54,192 bases of DNA from an uncultured Collinsella sp. (GCA_900552705.1 USAX01000002.1:1-54192), one strand, 5' to 3'. Positions 42,807 to 52,722 are shown, numbered from the stretch's first letter. Program-made: numbers and translations. Notes: generated by a model from the letters alone, not told the origin.

Positions 42807-44291
42807 TTAATCCCTCAGCCACTTGGCCGCGTTGGGATGGTCACCGCAGAAGTACTTCTTGGCGCGGAAGGGACGCATGCCGGTCACCTTGACCAGGCAA
42901 TCGGTGCGAGGCATAAGCCCAACCTCGCCTGGGGTCATCACGCAACCGCGTACATCTACGGCAGTGCGCTCGGCGCCCACGTACTTGGTGCCCAAAACCG
43001 ACTCGCCACACAGCTCGCTTATGTAGTTCTGCGTCGCGATGTTGCTGCCGCCGCCCATGTAGACCAAGCTGTCGCAGTTATCGAGGATGGTATGAGCTGT
43101 GGTTTCGCCATACACACCATCGAGCTGGCTCAACGACTGCGCGCACATCAAAAAGCTCATGCCACGGCTGCGCACGGTCGCAATACTCCGCTCAAAATCG
43201 GGGATGCGGCCCACGTTGGGAAACTCATCCAGAATAAACTGCACGCGGCGCTGCAAATGCCCACTAGGGCTGGCGTCGGCGCGGCGCTGGGCCAGGTTAA
43301 ACAGCTGCTTAAGGGCAACGTTGGCAAGCCATGCATTGGTCGAGTCGTTGTCGCTCACCTTAAGATCGATTACGCGCTTGCCCTCGTCGATACGGTCAAG
43401 ACGCATTTCATCTTTCTCATAGACGCGCATGAGCTGGGGAGTCTTAAGCCGCGAGATGGTCGCATTGAGTGTGATCAGAATACTCTTAAGCGTCCTATCG
43501 GCTGCTCCGCGAAAATCGCGGTACTGCTCAACGCCATACAGGTCCGCGTTCGCCGACTCATACCTGCCAAGAAATTCCTTGGACTCCACCTGCCCCACAA
43601 GGTAGTCCAACGGAAATCGGCCCTCGCCATCTCCCGTGACCTTGATGAGCGCGGCCAGCTTAAAGACGTTGTTCATCTTAAGGTAGCGGCGCGGAGCCGT
43701 GGGATCCCCACCCGGCGCAAATGTGCCGGCAAGGCACTCCAAAAGGAACAGGATTCCAATAATCGCTCGGAGCAGCAGATCGCTCGCGTTGTCCCAAAAC
43801 GGGTCGTTCCTAAAGCTGCGCCCATCAGGATCGACCCCCTCCATGATTGCCGCCACTGTGGTGGGGATATCCTCGACATCCATCACGTAACGCAGAGGGT
43901 CGTATCCGGCCGACCGCTCGGGATTAACAGTATCGAGAACCGTTACCTCGTAGCCGTCCTCTTCAAAGCCTTTCCCCGTACGGCGCAGCAGCTCACCCTT
44001 GGTGTCTGTGACCACATAACAGCATTCGTGGTGATTGAGCAGGTTGGGCAAAACGAAACTCGCCGTTTTGCCGCTGCCGGTTCCGCCAAAGACAAACACG
44101 TTGTTGGACACGCTCGTCTCCCAGTGCTTATCGCCCTCGTAAAAAGCAACCGTGGCACCGTGCGCCAAGATCACATCGCGCTGCTCATCGCCGGACGACA
44201 GCGCCTGCATTTCCTCCTTGGTCGCCCACTTCTTGGCTTGATACTCCGTTTGCTGTGCGGCCTCGTAGCCGTACATCTTAATGACCGACAT
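42807..44291 (-). CDS. TraG/VirD4-like coupling ATPase without membrane anchor
   Basis: A 494-residue ATPase of the type IV coupling protein family. Walker A is FGGTGSGKT (68-76), then VVTDTKGELLR, GYDPLRYV, DPFWDNASDLLLRAI, the Walker B-type ILDEFPNVGRIPDFERSIAT, and AQSLSQLDGVYG. ATG 44291 follows AAGAAAGGGG. Canonical VirD4/TraG proteins begin with two membrane segments; this one begins with a soluble stretch. No relaxase, mating-pair or VirB4 gene is in the window. It may be a leftover of an integrative element, or used for another transport task. Confidence 0.85.
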   Translation of the reverse strand: MSVIKMYGYEAAQQTEYQAKKWATKEEMQALSSGDEQRDVILAHGATVAFYEGDKHWETSVSNNVFVFGGTGSGKTASFVLPNLLNHHECCYVVTDTKGELLRRTGKGFEEDGYEVTVLDTVNPERSAGYDPLRYVMDVEDIPTTVAAIMEGVDPDGRSFRNDPFWDNASDLLLRAIIGILFLLECLAGTFAPGGDPTAPRRYLKMNNVFKLAALIKVTGDGEGRFPLDYLVGQVESKEFLGRYESANADLYGVEQYRDFRGAADRTLKSILITLNATISRLKTPQLMRVYEKDEMRLDRIDEGKRVIDLKVSDNDSTNAWLANVALKQLFNLAQRRADASPSGHLQRRVQFILDEFPNVGRIPDFERSIATVRSRGMSFLMCAQSLSQLDGVYGETTAHTILDNCDSLVYMGGGSNIATQNYISELCGESVLGTKYVGAERTAVDVRGCVMTPGEVGLMPRTDCLVKVTGMRPFRAKKYFCGDHPNAAKWLRD

Positions 44292-44329
44292 GTCACGGCC
44301 CCTTTCTTGTCGATGGTTCTGCGTAGTTG

Positions 44330-45247
44330 CTAGGAAATACGGCCGATGTCTTCGCCCTCCTTGGGGCTTGTCGCGCATGGCAACTTGACCGCGCCGTCAA
44401 TCAGTCGCTCGGCCTGCGCCACATAGCTCTCGCGCGCCACGGTTGAGACCGTCCCGTCGCGCAGATACGCAAGCAACGACTCGATCATCAGCTTGTCGAG
44501 CAGGTCGTATCCCTTGGCCTGAGCGTAGTTGAGGGTGTAGCGGTCCCGAAGCCTCTGTACCTTGGTTGCCAAATCGGTTTCCATCTTTTCCTCCCTGTAA
44601 TAAAAGTTCTGCCGATTGTCCGAAAGCGCCTCAAACGGGCGTTTGACACATAGCTCGAAGTTGAAACGCGAACTCGCATCGAATACGCGTTGCTGAATCA
44701 CGCGGTAACGTTCGAAAAACATGACGGCATCGTCTTCGTCCGCCGTAAATCCATTCGATCCATCGCGATGCACGTGGTCGCTGGGTCTTTTGTAGTCGAT
44801 GCTTCGCACAAAGCGAGACGGAATGCGTCCCCCTTTTTCGGACGAGTACTTCATACCTGTCGAAACCTGCTCAAACATGAGCACGCCGCTCGATTTAAAG
44901 CGCGGATTGCTTCCGTGCCGAAACAGGCTAATTAAGATGGCCATGCAGCGCATACAGTTATCGCGCTGGGGAAAGTACAGCGACAGCAAAGCGAGCGCCG
45001 CCGCGGCCAAAAGCTCGCGAGCCTCGTGCACATCGTCTCGATACTGCTCGGGCACCAGCCCGGGAATATCGGGTGAATGCTATTCCAGTACGCCAACAAG
45101 CGCCTTAGCGAGGCGTTCAACGTTCTCCTCACCGCAGTACGGATACGGAAACGGCTTCTCTGCCTTCACGTTCTTTTCGCACATGCCACGGAGGTCTTCG
45201 TCGAGCGTGTTGAGGAATACCTCATAAATGTTGTCTTCGTTCTTCAT
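44330..45247 (-). pseudogene. Gene upstream of traG split by an in-frame amber codon
   Basis: From ATG 45247 (behind AGGAAG) the frame reads MKNEDNIYEVFLNTLDEDLR and meets TAG at 45082-45080. The same frame then continues without another stop for about 250 residues: HSPDIPGLVPEQYRDD, HEARELLAAAALALLSLYFP, FFERYRVIQQRVFDASSRF and so on to 44330. Either it is a pseudogene by one nonsense change, or the amber is read through. A good internal start (GGGAGG five bases before ATG 44584) could express an 84-residue C-terminal protein beginning METDLATKVQRL. Parts loosely recall coupling proteins, but the family is unknown. Confidence 0.6.
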
Positions 45248-45537
45248 GGATGCTTCTTCCTGTCCAGTTGCAAATGTTTGTCGGTAAGTTTGTTCTAAGT
45301 TTTAGAATGTTCTGAGGCATAGGTAGTAGTTATTGACCTAACCTGCTGCTTCGTAAGTGAAATTGCCCTGCTCGATAGCGCAGTTTGCCTAAAGGCTGTA
45401 TAGCGGTTGTATCAAGCAGTTAATATTGAGTTGGTTTTGGATTGCTTCGAGGATAGCACAGTGCGCTGTTCTCGTCATTAGAAATTATCAAATTATTCTG
45501 CTAATATATAACCCACTAAGAAGAAAGGTCTCTATAC
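45248..45537. other. A+T-rich intergenic region
   Basis: This gap divides the leftward TraG set from the rightward methyltransferase-like gene. A+T content rises towards 45490-45520 (AATATATAACC), the probable promoter of the gene at 45538. No gene is supported. Confidence 0.5.
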
Positions 45538-46974
45538 ATGCGTGAAACAACATCATTGCCACGTCTCACCGCCGCCGCCCTCTCACGCGCGCTTAACCTG
45601 GAACAAGGCAGTCGCCTGCTCACTGTCCGTCTGCCTGGCGCTGTGGATGCCGAAGATCTCGCTAAGTGCTTTACCCTAAACGGTAACGGCGTGCCCGATA
45701 TTTGTGAGCTTGAACCCGGCAAGCAGAATGCAAGCGATGATGATGCAGCGCCGGTGTTTGTCGATGCATCAAACTACTACCGCGCAAATAAGCACGATAT
45801 CGAAAAAGACAGTGCCGCGCTCATCGATTATTTGGAGCCTGGCTACCTTGATTTTTGCGACTGGGGTCCTTTTATTTGGTGCCTGTATGCTCTCGCCCTT
45901 TCGGGCCGCACTCGAGCAGCCGTGGTACTTCCCGCCGATTTACTTGATAAAGCTGAACAAGCACGCACGATTTTGATACGCGAAGGGCTCATCGAGAGCG
46001 TCGTTTATTTGCCACTTTCCGAGCCCAGGCCCTACATGACAAGCGCGCTCCTCATACTGTCTTCAGGAAATCGCAGCGTTGCATTTCGCAGCGCAATTGA
46101 GCCCGGACCGCGTTTTCAATATGTGACTAAAACATCGTATTACTCTGATATCACCTTTTCTATCTCTCCTGACTGGGCCCGCATTGATACCAATACGCCA
46201 AGATCGACGCCAATCGAAACGTCCACTTTTGCCACGCGCGAGCTGCTCCAACACCACGCCGCTCTCTCAAAAGGCAAAATCAGCCTCATCGCCATCACCC
46301 GAAACTACAGCGCCACACTCGGTGACTCTTTTACGCGAGTCGCGCCATTCATGCCCCGCGAGAGCACGACATCGAACGACATTGACGCAGTCGAGGTGCG
46401 CCGAATCTCATCTCAAGATTTTCAGGACGGCAATCTTCTGCCCGTAGATGCTTCAGATAATCAAAATAGCTCGGATTCTAAATTCGTAAAGGTGGACCCC
46501 AGCGTTCTCGATCGTTATGAGCTCCGCGCTGGAGATATCGTCATGCCGCGCATGCTGGGTCGCTACGGCGCGTCCAACCTGCTCGTCGTCAGCTCCGATG
46601 ACGCTAAGCAGCATCTGGTTGCTTCGCATAACACCACCGTCATTCGCCCGTCATTCCAAACGATGACCGAAGATGAACGCGTAGTGTTTTCGGAGATAAT
46701 TGTTGGATACCTTACCGAAGGCCACGGGGCGCAGCTGATTCAAGCATTAACTGAAGCAGCCAGCATCCGCGCCATCCGTCCTAGCGACCTGTTTGAGATC
46801 GAAGTCCCGCCGGCGCTCGACCCGCGCACACGCGAGTATAGCGAATCCATCAACCGCTTTGCCGAGGTCGTAAGGACAAAGAAACAAGCCGAGGCCGCTG
46901 TCGCCCAAGCCCTGCGCGACCTCGAAGGCGCAAAAAAGGCCGTCACCCAGGTGGTCGACCAGACCTGCGAATAG
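45538..46974 (+). CDS. Second orphan HsdM/HsdS-like fusion protein
   Basis: A 478-residue protein related in layout to the one at 25112-26755 but shorter at the N-terminus. The methyltransferase-like part reads WGPFIWCLYALALSGRTRAA, VVLPADLLDK and GLIESVVYLPLSEPRPYM. No NPPY or SAM-binding glycine motif is visible. The C-terminal part is HsdS-like: YELRAGDIVMPRMLGRYGAS, IIVGYLTEGHGAQLIQAL, FEIEVPPALDPRTREYSE, and a coiled helix. AAAGG precedes the ATG. No HsdR is near. It may bind DNA without methylating it. Confidence 0.65.
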   Translation: MRETTSLPRLTAAALSRALNLEQGSRLLTVRLPGAVDAEDLAKCFTLNGNGVPDICELEPGKQNASDDDAAPVFVDASNYYRANKHDIEKDSAALIDYLEPGYLDFCDWGPFIWCLYALALSGRTRAAVVLPADLLDKAEQARTILIREGLIESVVYLPLSEPRPYMTSALLILSSGNRSVAFRSAIEPGPRFQYVTKTSYYSDITFSISPDWARIDTNTPRSTPIETSTFATRELLQHHAALSKGKISLIAITRNYSATLGDSFTRVAPFMPRESTTSNDIDAVEVRRISSQDFQDGNLLPVDASDNQNSSDSKFVKVDPSVLDRYELRAGDIVMPRMLGRYGASNLLVVSSDDAKQHLVASHNTTVIRPSFQTMTEDERVVFSEIIVGYLTEGHGAQLIQALTEAASIRAIRPSDLFEIEVPPALDPRTREYSESINRFAEVVRTKKQAEAAVAQALRDLEGAKKAVTQVVDQTCE

Positions 46975-46995
46975 CGCATAGGCAGTAGAAACGTC

Positions 46996-47034
46996 TTAAG
47001 CCGGCGACAGGAACTAATTCTGCCGCCGGCTTAA
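46996..47034. terminator. Bidirectional terminator between convergent genes
   Basis: TTAAGCCGGCG (46996-47006) pairs with CGCCGGCTTAA (47024-47034), with an inner CAG/CTG pair. It lies between the rightward methyltransferase-like gene and the leftward AbiE genes and would end both transcripts. Confidence 0.75.
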
Positions 47035-47043
47035 CTATCTAGC

Positions 47044-47934
47044 CTATTCCCATCCCGTGGTCTGAGGATTCCATTTGCGCACATTCGCCGAATGATTAAA
47101 GCACGGTGTATACAACCGATTGACAACCTCTTCTGCCCCAGCAATGTTCCCCGCGAGATCAAGTACCCCCGCCTGCCTCGCCATCTTTACGTACTGTGCA
47201 GAACCATTTTGTTTCCACCAGAGAGGCGCCACGAACTCTTCCGGCATTGCCACTTTGCGGGCAGACGCTTCTTTCTCGACCCTCTCGACAAGCGTAGCCC
47301 CATCGACGAAGCAAGTTTTCGCGTACACCAAGATGTCGACTATATCCTTGATTCGCGATGAAGCACAGCCCTCATGCATCTCTATCATTGCGAGCAATTT
47401 ATCTGCAAGGGCACTCTCCACTCGGCATACTCGATAGTCGCAGACTGGGAGCCCCTCGATATTCAGACGATCGATCGGCGCAAGAACCTCAGGCTCAAGT
47501 CCCCGCACTTCATCAATTACCAAGTCAATTGAAATTGGCTGTAGCTTCTTGGTTCCCATAAAGGGGGTGAACCACACCTTCGCACCGCACCGATACTCAT
47601 CTTCTTCTTTGATCTGCTCTGCACGATCAAAGACAAACGAAACGAAATCCTCCAGATCAATCGAAGCCGCCCGCACCAGATCGGCAACAGCCTCTTCGAG
47701 GCTCTCCTCTTGAGCAACCAAGTCAATATCTCTTGTGACACGCGCATCGAGCGTTCGCGCCAGGACGCTTTGACCACCTTTAAGCACAAAACGGCAGTCA
47801 ACTTCTGAAAAAACGCGACATAGGAAGCGATGAAAGTAGAAACCAACGATTGCCCGATTAGTATCCATTGGTGATTCTCTTGCGGCATTCCTAACAGCCA
47901 TCTCCAATGCGGCAGGCGTTTTGTACTTCACCAT
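47044..47934 (-). CDS. abiEii: AbiEii-type nucleotidyltransferase toxin
   Basis: A 296-residue protein of the AbiEii/AbiGii nucleotidyltransferase family. The signature block is FVLKGGQSVLARTLDARVTR then DIDLV (about 50-75), the G-G-x-x-L...R-x-T-x-D-I-D layout. Further conserved parts are ISIDLVIDEV and ALADKLLAMIEMH...RIKDIVDILV. These toxins transfer nucleotides to tRNA or related targets and cause growth arrest upon phage infection. GGAGG precedes the start. It lies 15 bases after its antitoxin gene. Confidence 0.88.
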   Translation of the reverse strand: MVKYKTPAALEMAVRNAARESPMDTNRAIVGFYFHRFLCRVFSEVDCRFVLKGGQSVLARTLDARVTRDIDLVAQEESLEEAVADLVRAASIDLEDFVSFVFDRAEQIKEEDEYRCGAKVWFTPFMGTKKLQPISIDLVIDEVRGLEPEVLAPIDRLNIEGLPVCDYRVCRVESALADKLLAMIEMHEGCASSRIKDIVDILVYAKTCFVDGATLVERVEKEASARKVAMPEEFVAPLWWKQNGSAQYVKMARQAGVLDLAGNIAGAEEVVNRLYTPCFNHSANVRKWNPQTTGWE

Positions 47935-47949
47935 GTCCTCCGTTTCGCA

Positions 47950-48573
47950 TTACCCGTTCAGTACCATCAGCAAAGGCGCCATCAGCTCGCGTCGTTTGGC
48001 GGTTTTAGAGTTCTCTTCTACAAGATCCTTCAGCCGTTGTATATCGAGTCCACGTCCAAGCGCGTCGTGATAGGCATCGATAATTAATGAGGGGTCCTCG
48101 CAATCGAGGCAAAGATCGACAAGCGTGCGCTCGGGTTTAGTTACCGGCAGGCCGTCGAGCCAAACGATGTCCCGCTCAGCAATCTCGCGCTTTACAAAAG
48201 AAAGGGATTCGTTTCTTGTATTGATACGCATGGGCGCGGTCATCCTGTAGGGGGACAGATAGAAATCGCCCATTTGCTGCAGGTTCGCCGCTGTCGTACC
48301 GCTCACGGCGATGCCATCCCACTGACGTTTTCTCTCCCACGCGCAAAGGGAGGGATTGGTGAGCTTCCAAAAGGCGTTGAGTTCGTCGGTGTCTCGGCGC
48401 TGCGTTCCAGACATCCGGTAGGCGCCGTGGCATATCCGTTCAAGACGCCCTGCGCGGCATGAGTGCGCCAGCGCATCTCGAGAGATGTCCATGCGAGCCG
48501 CCTGGGCTGTGGTGAACACGCCCTCGCTCTCGGAAAGCTCGCTTATCGCCGCTATGTTGCTAAAGTACTTCAT
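47950..48573 (-). CDS. abiEi: AbiEi-type antitoxin and repressor
   Basis: A 207-residue protein of the AbiEi family. The N-terminal winged helix is SNIAAISELSESEGVFTTAQ, AARMDISRDALAHSC, RAGRLERICHGAYRM (about 5-55); the rest has TKPERTLVDLCLDCEDPSLI and DIQRLKDLVE. AbiEi repress their own operon and neutralise AbiEii in type IV toxin-antitoxin systems. ATG 48573 follows the promoter directly without a ribosome binding site, so the mRNA is probably leaderless. Confidence 0.88.
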   Translation of the reverse strand: MKYFSNIAAISELSESEGVFTTAQAARMDISRDALAHSCRAGRLERICHGAYRMSGTQRRDTDELNAFWKLTNPSLCAWERKRQWDGIAVSGTTAANLQQMGDFYLSPYRMTAPMRINTRNESLSFVKREIAERDIVWLDGLPVTKPERTLVDLCLDCEDPSLIIDAYHDALGRGLDIQRLKDLVEENSKTAKRRELMAPLLMVLNG

Positions 48574-48579
48574 GCTGCA

Positions 48580-48607
48580 ATTGTAGGATATTTTCATACT
48601 TTTGCAA
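48580..48607 (-). promoter_or_regulatory. Promoter placed for leaderless abiE mRNA
   Basis: On the minus strand TTGCAA (48607-48602) and TACAAT (48585-48580) are separated by 16 bases. TACAAT ends six bases before the ATG at 48573, so transcription would begin at the start codon. AbiEi is likely to bind here as repressor. Confidence 0.6.
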
Positions 48608-48692
48608 CGTGATTTTTGATCCATTAGATCCGTTTGCCTTGTTTACCCCATTTCTGACGCCGTTTTGCACCGGCACCCCATCCCCCGCTATT

Positions 48693-48872
48693 GAGGTCTA
48701 ATACTTTTCCGCGAAGTGAACGGCTGTTTTTGGACCCCTGAAACATCCGCATTTTTCGGCGGCAAAATCGTGGGATTTCAGCATTGAAACCGCAGGAAGC
48801 GGCACCTCTAAAGTGTCGATGCTTCGGGGGTCCGTTTTCACTCATTCACTTCTCGGAAAAGTATTAGACCTC
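48693..48872. repeat. 180-bp palindromic element, copy 1
   Basis: The ends are inverted repeats of 28 bp with one mismatch: GAGGTCTAATACTTTTCC leads in and its complement closes at 48872. The arms continue with GAAGTGAA and a GGACCCC/GGGGGTCC pair. It shares its inner arms with a second copy at 51771-51952, while the outermost 11-12 bp differ between copies but stay self-complementary in each. Non-coding. The surrounding 48574-49127 gap otherwise holds only promoters. Confidence 0.75.
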
Positions 48873-48982
48873 GCTATCAGCTATCCCAAAGATCAGACCG
48901 CCCCTCCTTCACGCCACGCAAAACCTGCCTTTTCTGCCCCTGCCCGCCTCCGCACCACCCAAAAACTCATCCAACATTAATC

Positions 48983-49010
48983 TTGGCTCAAGAATCGCTT
49001 AATCTATAAC
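48983..49010 (+). promoter_or_regulatory. Promoter of the DUF4342 gene
   Basis: TTGGCT (48983-48988) and TATAAC (49005-49010) with a 16-base spacer. A leader of about 110 bases with a CGGGC/GCCCG hairpin runs to the ATG at 49128, which is preceded by AAAGGA. Confidence 0.5.
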
Positions 49011-49127
49011 CTGCACTATAGAGTTCGACCAAGGGCGGGCGGCACCGCGCAACGCAGGCCGACGAACGCAACGCTCGCGCCCGGGCAGGTCGCCCGGCGT
49101 CGCGCCCATCGAACGAAAGGACAGGTC

Positions 49128-49670
49128 ATGGACGACCTCGAAAAAGTTGAAACCATCCGCACCAAGTGCAACGCGAGTTACACCGATGCCAAGGCGGCGC
49201 TCGACGCTGCCGACGGCAACGTTTTGGATGCCATCATTTGGCTCGAGTCGCAGGGCAAGACCCAGACCACGTCGGCGCATGCCGCCACCGAGTCCGCGCC
49301 AGTCGATGAGCCCTCGGCCGAGATGGTCGCCGCGCAGGCAGCCTACGAAAAGTCGAGTGAAAAGACCGACTTCTCCAAGAAGATGGACAGCGTGTGGGAG
49401 TACCTCAAAAAGCTCTTCCGCCTGAGTCTGGACACCAAGTTTATCGCCACGCGCCGCGATGCGATCATCCTCAACATCCCCATCCTGATTCCCATCGTCG
49501 CGCTGTTTGCCTGGGGCGCCACGATATGGCTGATGCTGATTGGCCTGTTCTTTGGCATGCGCTACCGCATCGACAGCGACGGCGACGTGCCCGGCAGCAT
49601 CAACAACCTTATGGATAGCGCTGCTAACGCCGCGGACGACATCAAGCAAAATCTCAACGACGACAAGTAA
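49128..49670 (+). CDS. DUF4342 protein with UBA-like domain
   Basis: A 180-residue protein. The N-terminal 45 residues (VETIRTKCNASYTDAKAALD, AADGNVLDAIIWLES) form a UBA/TS-N-like three-helix unit, as in elongation factor Ts. After a polar linker comes a DUF4342-type domain with basic segment KKLFRLSLDTKFIATRRD and a hydrophobic hairpin NIPILIPIVALFAWGATIWL, probably membrane-associated, then an acidic tail. It precedes a two-component pair by 18 bp and may be co-transcribed. The family function is unknown. Confidence 0.8.
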   Translation: MDDLEKVETIRTKCNASYTDAKAALDAADGNVLDAIIWLESQGKTQTTSAHAATESAPVDEPSAEMVAAQAAYEKSSEKTDFSKKMDSVWEYLKKLFRLSLDTKFIATRRDAIILNIPILIPIVALFAWGATIWLMLIGLFFGMRYRIDSDGDVPGSINNLMDSAANAADDIKQNLNDDK

Positions 49671-49688
49671 TCGCAGACGGGGGCACGC

Positions 49689-50457
<769 letters not shown>

Positions 50458-50474
<17 letters not shown>

Positions 50475-51753
50475 CGCCGAGGTCAAGCGCGTCACCTCCA
50501 TCGCCCGCGCCATCAACTGGAGCTATATGTGGCGCCGCTTGATGAGCCACATCTGGCTCGATCTGTTACTGTTGGTTATTGCGGCGGCGATCCTCGTCTA
50601 TGGATACAACCAGACGCTGCCCAACGGCGCGTTTACCGCAGGATGGATCCCCAGCGCCACCGTTCGCGGCATGTCGCTGACGCCCGCGCGCGGCTGGGAC
50701 CTGATAACGCTCACCTATACCGTCGAGCTTGCGCGTACCACCAAGACTTTCCCCCTCGCGCAGGACCTCGTCACGCTATGGCCTCTCTACCTTGTCGTTG
50801 TGGGTTGGCAGGTCATCAGCGTGCTCAACATGCTCGGCGGCGCCCGCCGCGTGCGCCGCACCATGGCGCCGCTCAACGATCTGGCCCTGCGCGTGGACGA
50901 ACTCGGCCGCATGCAGCTCTCCGGCGGCAAGATGGAAACGCTGGAGCAGGCCATCGAGCGCGCAAGCGTCGACTCGCCGAGCGTCACCACCGGCGACGCC
51001 GACCTGGCAAGCATCGAGGTCGCGCTCAACCGCCTGCTGCGCCAGATGCAAGAGGCAAAGCTGCAGCAGATGCGCTTTGTCAACGATGCAAGCCACGAGC
51101 TACGAACGCCCATCGCGGTGATTCAGGGCTACGTGAACATGCTCGACCGCTGGGGCAAAGACGACCCGGACGTGCTGGCAGAATCCATCGCGTCCCTCAA
51201 GGCCGAAAGCGAGCACATGCAAGAGCTCGTGGAACAGCTGCTGTTTTTGGCACGCGGCGACGCCGGACGCACGGTCCTGCGGCGTGCGAATACCAACCTG
51301 GCCGCGCTGGTCGGCGAGGTATGCGAGGAGTCACAGATGATCGATGCCGCGCACACGTATCGACTGGCGTACGACGCTGCGCTTGTCAGCGACCCGCGCT
51401 GCGACGCGCCCGTTGACGTGGCGCTCGTGAAGCAGGCTCTGCGCGTGATCGTGCAAAACGCCGCCAAGTATTCGGACGCGGGCACGCCCATCTCGTTTGG
51501 CGTAGCGCCGGATGCGGGCGCAGGCACGATCGACATAAGTGTTGAGGACGAGGGTATCGGCATGAACCAGGAATCCGCAGCTCACGCGTTTGAACGGTTC
51601 TACCGCGCCGACAACGCACGCGATGCCGGCGCGCAGGGCTCGGGTCTGGGGCTTGCCATTGCCAAGTGGATCGTCGATAGCCATGGTGGTGTCATTGGCG
51701 TGACCTCAGTCGAGGGCGTCGGCAGCCGCTTTACGATTCGCCTGCCGCGGTAG
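50458..51753 (+). CDS. Sensor histidine kinase
   Basis: A 431-residue kinase overlapping the regulator gene. Two membrane segments (about 36-52 and 104-122) flank an extracytoplasmic sensor loop of about 50 residues. Then come a HAMP-like region, the phosphoacceptor His213 in NDASHELRTPIAVIQGYV, the N box in IVQNAAKYS, EDEGIGM, and GSGLGLAI. All catalytic parts are intact. The classic HisKA type differs from the BceS-like kinase at 192-1235. The stimulus is unknown. Confidence 0.93.
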
Positions 51754-51770
51754 GGGCGTCTCTCACGAAT

Positions 51771-51952
51771 CGAAGGTGAATGCTTTTCCGCGAAGTGAAC
51801 GACCTATTTTGGACCCCCGAAGCATCCACACTTTTTGACGCCAAAACTGCAGGAAAAACCTTACGAAACCGCAGGAAACGGTGCCTCCAAAGTGTCGATG
51901 CTCCAGAGGTCCGATTTCACTCGTTCACTTCACGGGAAACCATTCACCTTCG
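51771..51952. repeat. 182-bp palindromic element, copy 2
   Basis: Starts CGAAGGTGAATGCTTTTCC and ends with its approximate complement. The inner arms (GCGAAGTGAACG, GGACC(C/T)C, AGCATC and AAACCGCAGGAA in the loop) match copy 1 at 48693-48872. The outer ten bases CGAAGGTGAA/TTCACCTTCG are unrelated to those of copy 1 yet still pair. It lies just after the kinase stop and could terminate or protect that transcript. Confidence 0.75.
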
Positions 51953-51987
51953 TTTTACGGCAGCCCGTCAGTCACCCTCTCGGCATT

Positions 51988-52025
51988 AAAAATGGGGTAA
52001 GGCCACGTAGCCTTACCCCATTTTT
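51988..52025. terminator. Bidirectional Rho-independent terminator
   Basis: A perfect 16-bp stem, AAAAATGGGGTAAGGC (51988-52003) with GCCTTACCCCATTTTT (52010-52025). T runs occur on both strands, so it ends both the kinase transcript from the left and the VOC/PTS transcript from the right. Confidence 0.9.
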
Positions 52026-52048
52026 CGTTAGCTATGGCAGCTTGTACG

Positions 52049-52423
52049 CTACTCGCGGCACAGGTGCACGGCGAAACCGGCGAACTCACGCTTAAAGTAC
52101 ACGAGCTTGGTGCCGCCGTCGGGCAGTAACACGCGCGACTCCTCGTTGACCTCGAGCCCGCGCTCGGCAAACCACTTCTCGGCCGCATCGATGTCGTTGA
52201 CGGCAAAGCCGATGTGGCCCTTGGTGCCACGACCGTTCTGCTTCATGATCTCGACCAGCGAATCGTTAAAGTACGAAACGGGGGTCTCGATGACGGGCAA
52301 GCCCATCATCGTCGAGAACAGCTCCGCGATCTCCAGGGCGTCTGCCGGGTCGGTGGCGTTAATGCCCACGTGGGCAACGCGCATGCCAAAGAGCTCGACC
52401 GGGTTGGCGTTCTGCTCACTCAT
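52049..52423 (-). CDS. VOC family protein
   Basis: A 124-residue single-unit member of the vicinal oxygen chelate (glyoxalase-like) fold. Features are MRVAHVGINATDP, FSTMMGLPVIETPVSYFND, GTKGHIGFAVNDIDAAEKWF and FAGFAVHLCRE. His in VAHVGIN and HIGFAV and Glu at the end are in positions that bind metal in this fold. It lies 11 bases after the PTS IIB gene and is probably co-transcribed, suggesting a role in sugar or aldehyde metabolism. Confidence 0.85.
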   Translation of the reverse strand: MSEQNANPVELFGMRVAHVGINATDPADALEIAELFSTMMGLPVIETPVSYFNDSLVEIMKQNGRGTKGHIGFAVNDIDAAEKWFAERGLEVNEESRVLLPDGGTKLVYFKREFAGFAVHLCRE

Positions 52424-52434
52424 ACAGGCGGTGC

Positions 52435-52722
52435 CTACTGAGCCATGACGTCGAGAACGGCCTTCTCGGCAGCGACGCGGTTCATGCCGGTCATGAAGGG
52501 CACGCCACTCACGTACGGGCAGGTGAGGCCCTCGGGGGCAACGGTGGTGGCGATCAGCAGGTCAGCACCCTCGTCGCAAGCGTCCTTGGCCTCGGAGATG
52601 GCGCACTGCACGATCTCGTACTTGTCGGCATAACCGTTGGCGTCAAGCAGAGTGGCGACCTTCTGGGCAACGAGCGTGGAAGTGGCAGCGCCAGCACCGC
52701 AAGCCAAAACGATCTTCTTCAT
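52435..52722 (-). CDS. PTS sugar transporter subunit IIB, galactitol type
   Basis: A 95-residue stand-alone IIB protein. The phosphoryl-accepting cysteine is Cys8 in IVLACGAGAATSTL, the P-loop-like start of the Lac/Gat IIB fold. It passes phosphate from IIA to the incoming sugar. IIA and IIC subunits are not in the window, so it may serve a transporter encoded elsewhere or act as a regulatory relay. GAAGGGAG precedes the ATG. Confidence 0.88.
   Translation of the reverse strand: MKKIVLACGAGAATSTLVAQKVATLLDANGYADKYEIVQCAISEAKDACDEGADLLIATTVAPEGLTCPYVSGVPFMTGMNRVAAEKAVLDVMAQ

Noticed and set aside
42543..44333. 596-codon plus-strand frame opposite clpP and traG
   Set aside because: Both minus-strand genes show complete family motifs, so the plus frame is a by-product of codon bias.
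42807..45247. Complete conjugative element
   Set aside because: Apart from the TraG-like ATPase there is no relaxase, VirB4, VirB6 or integrase gene in the window.
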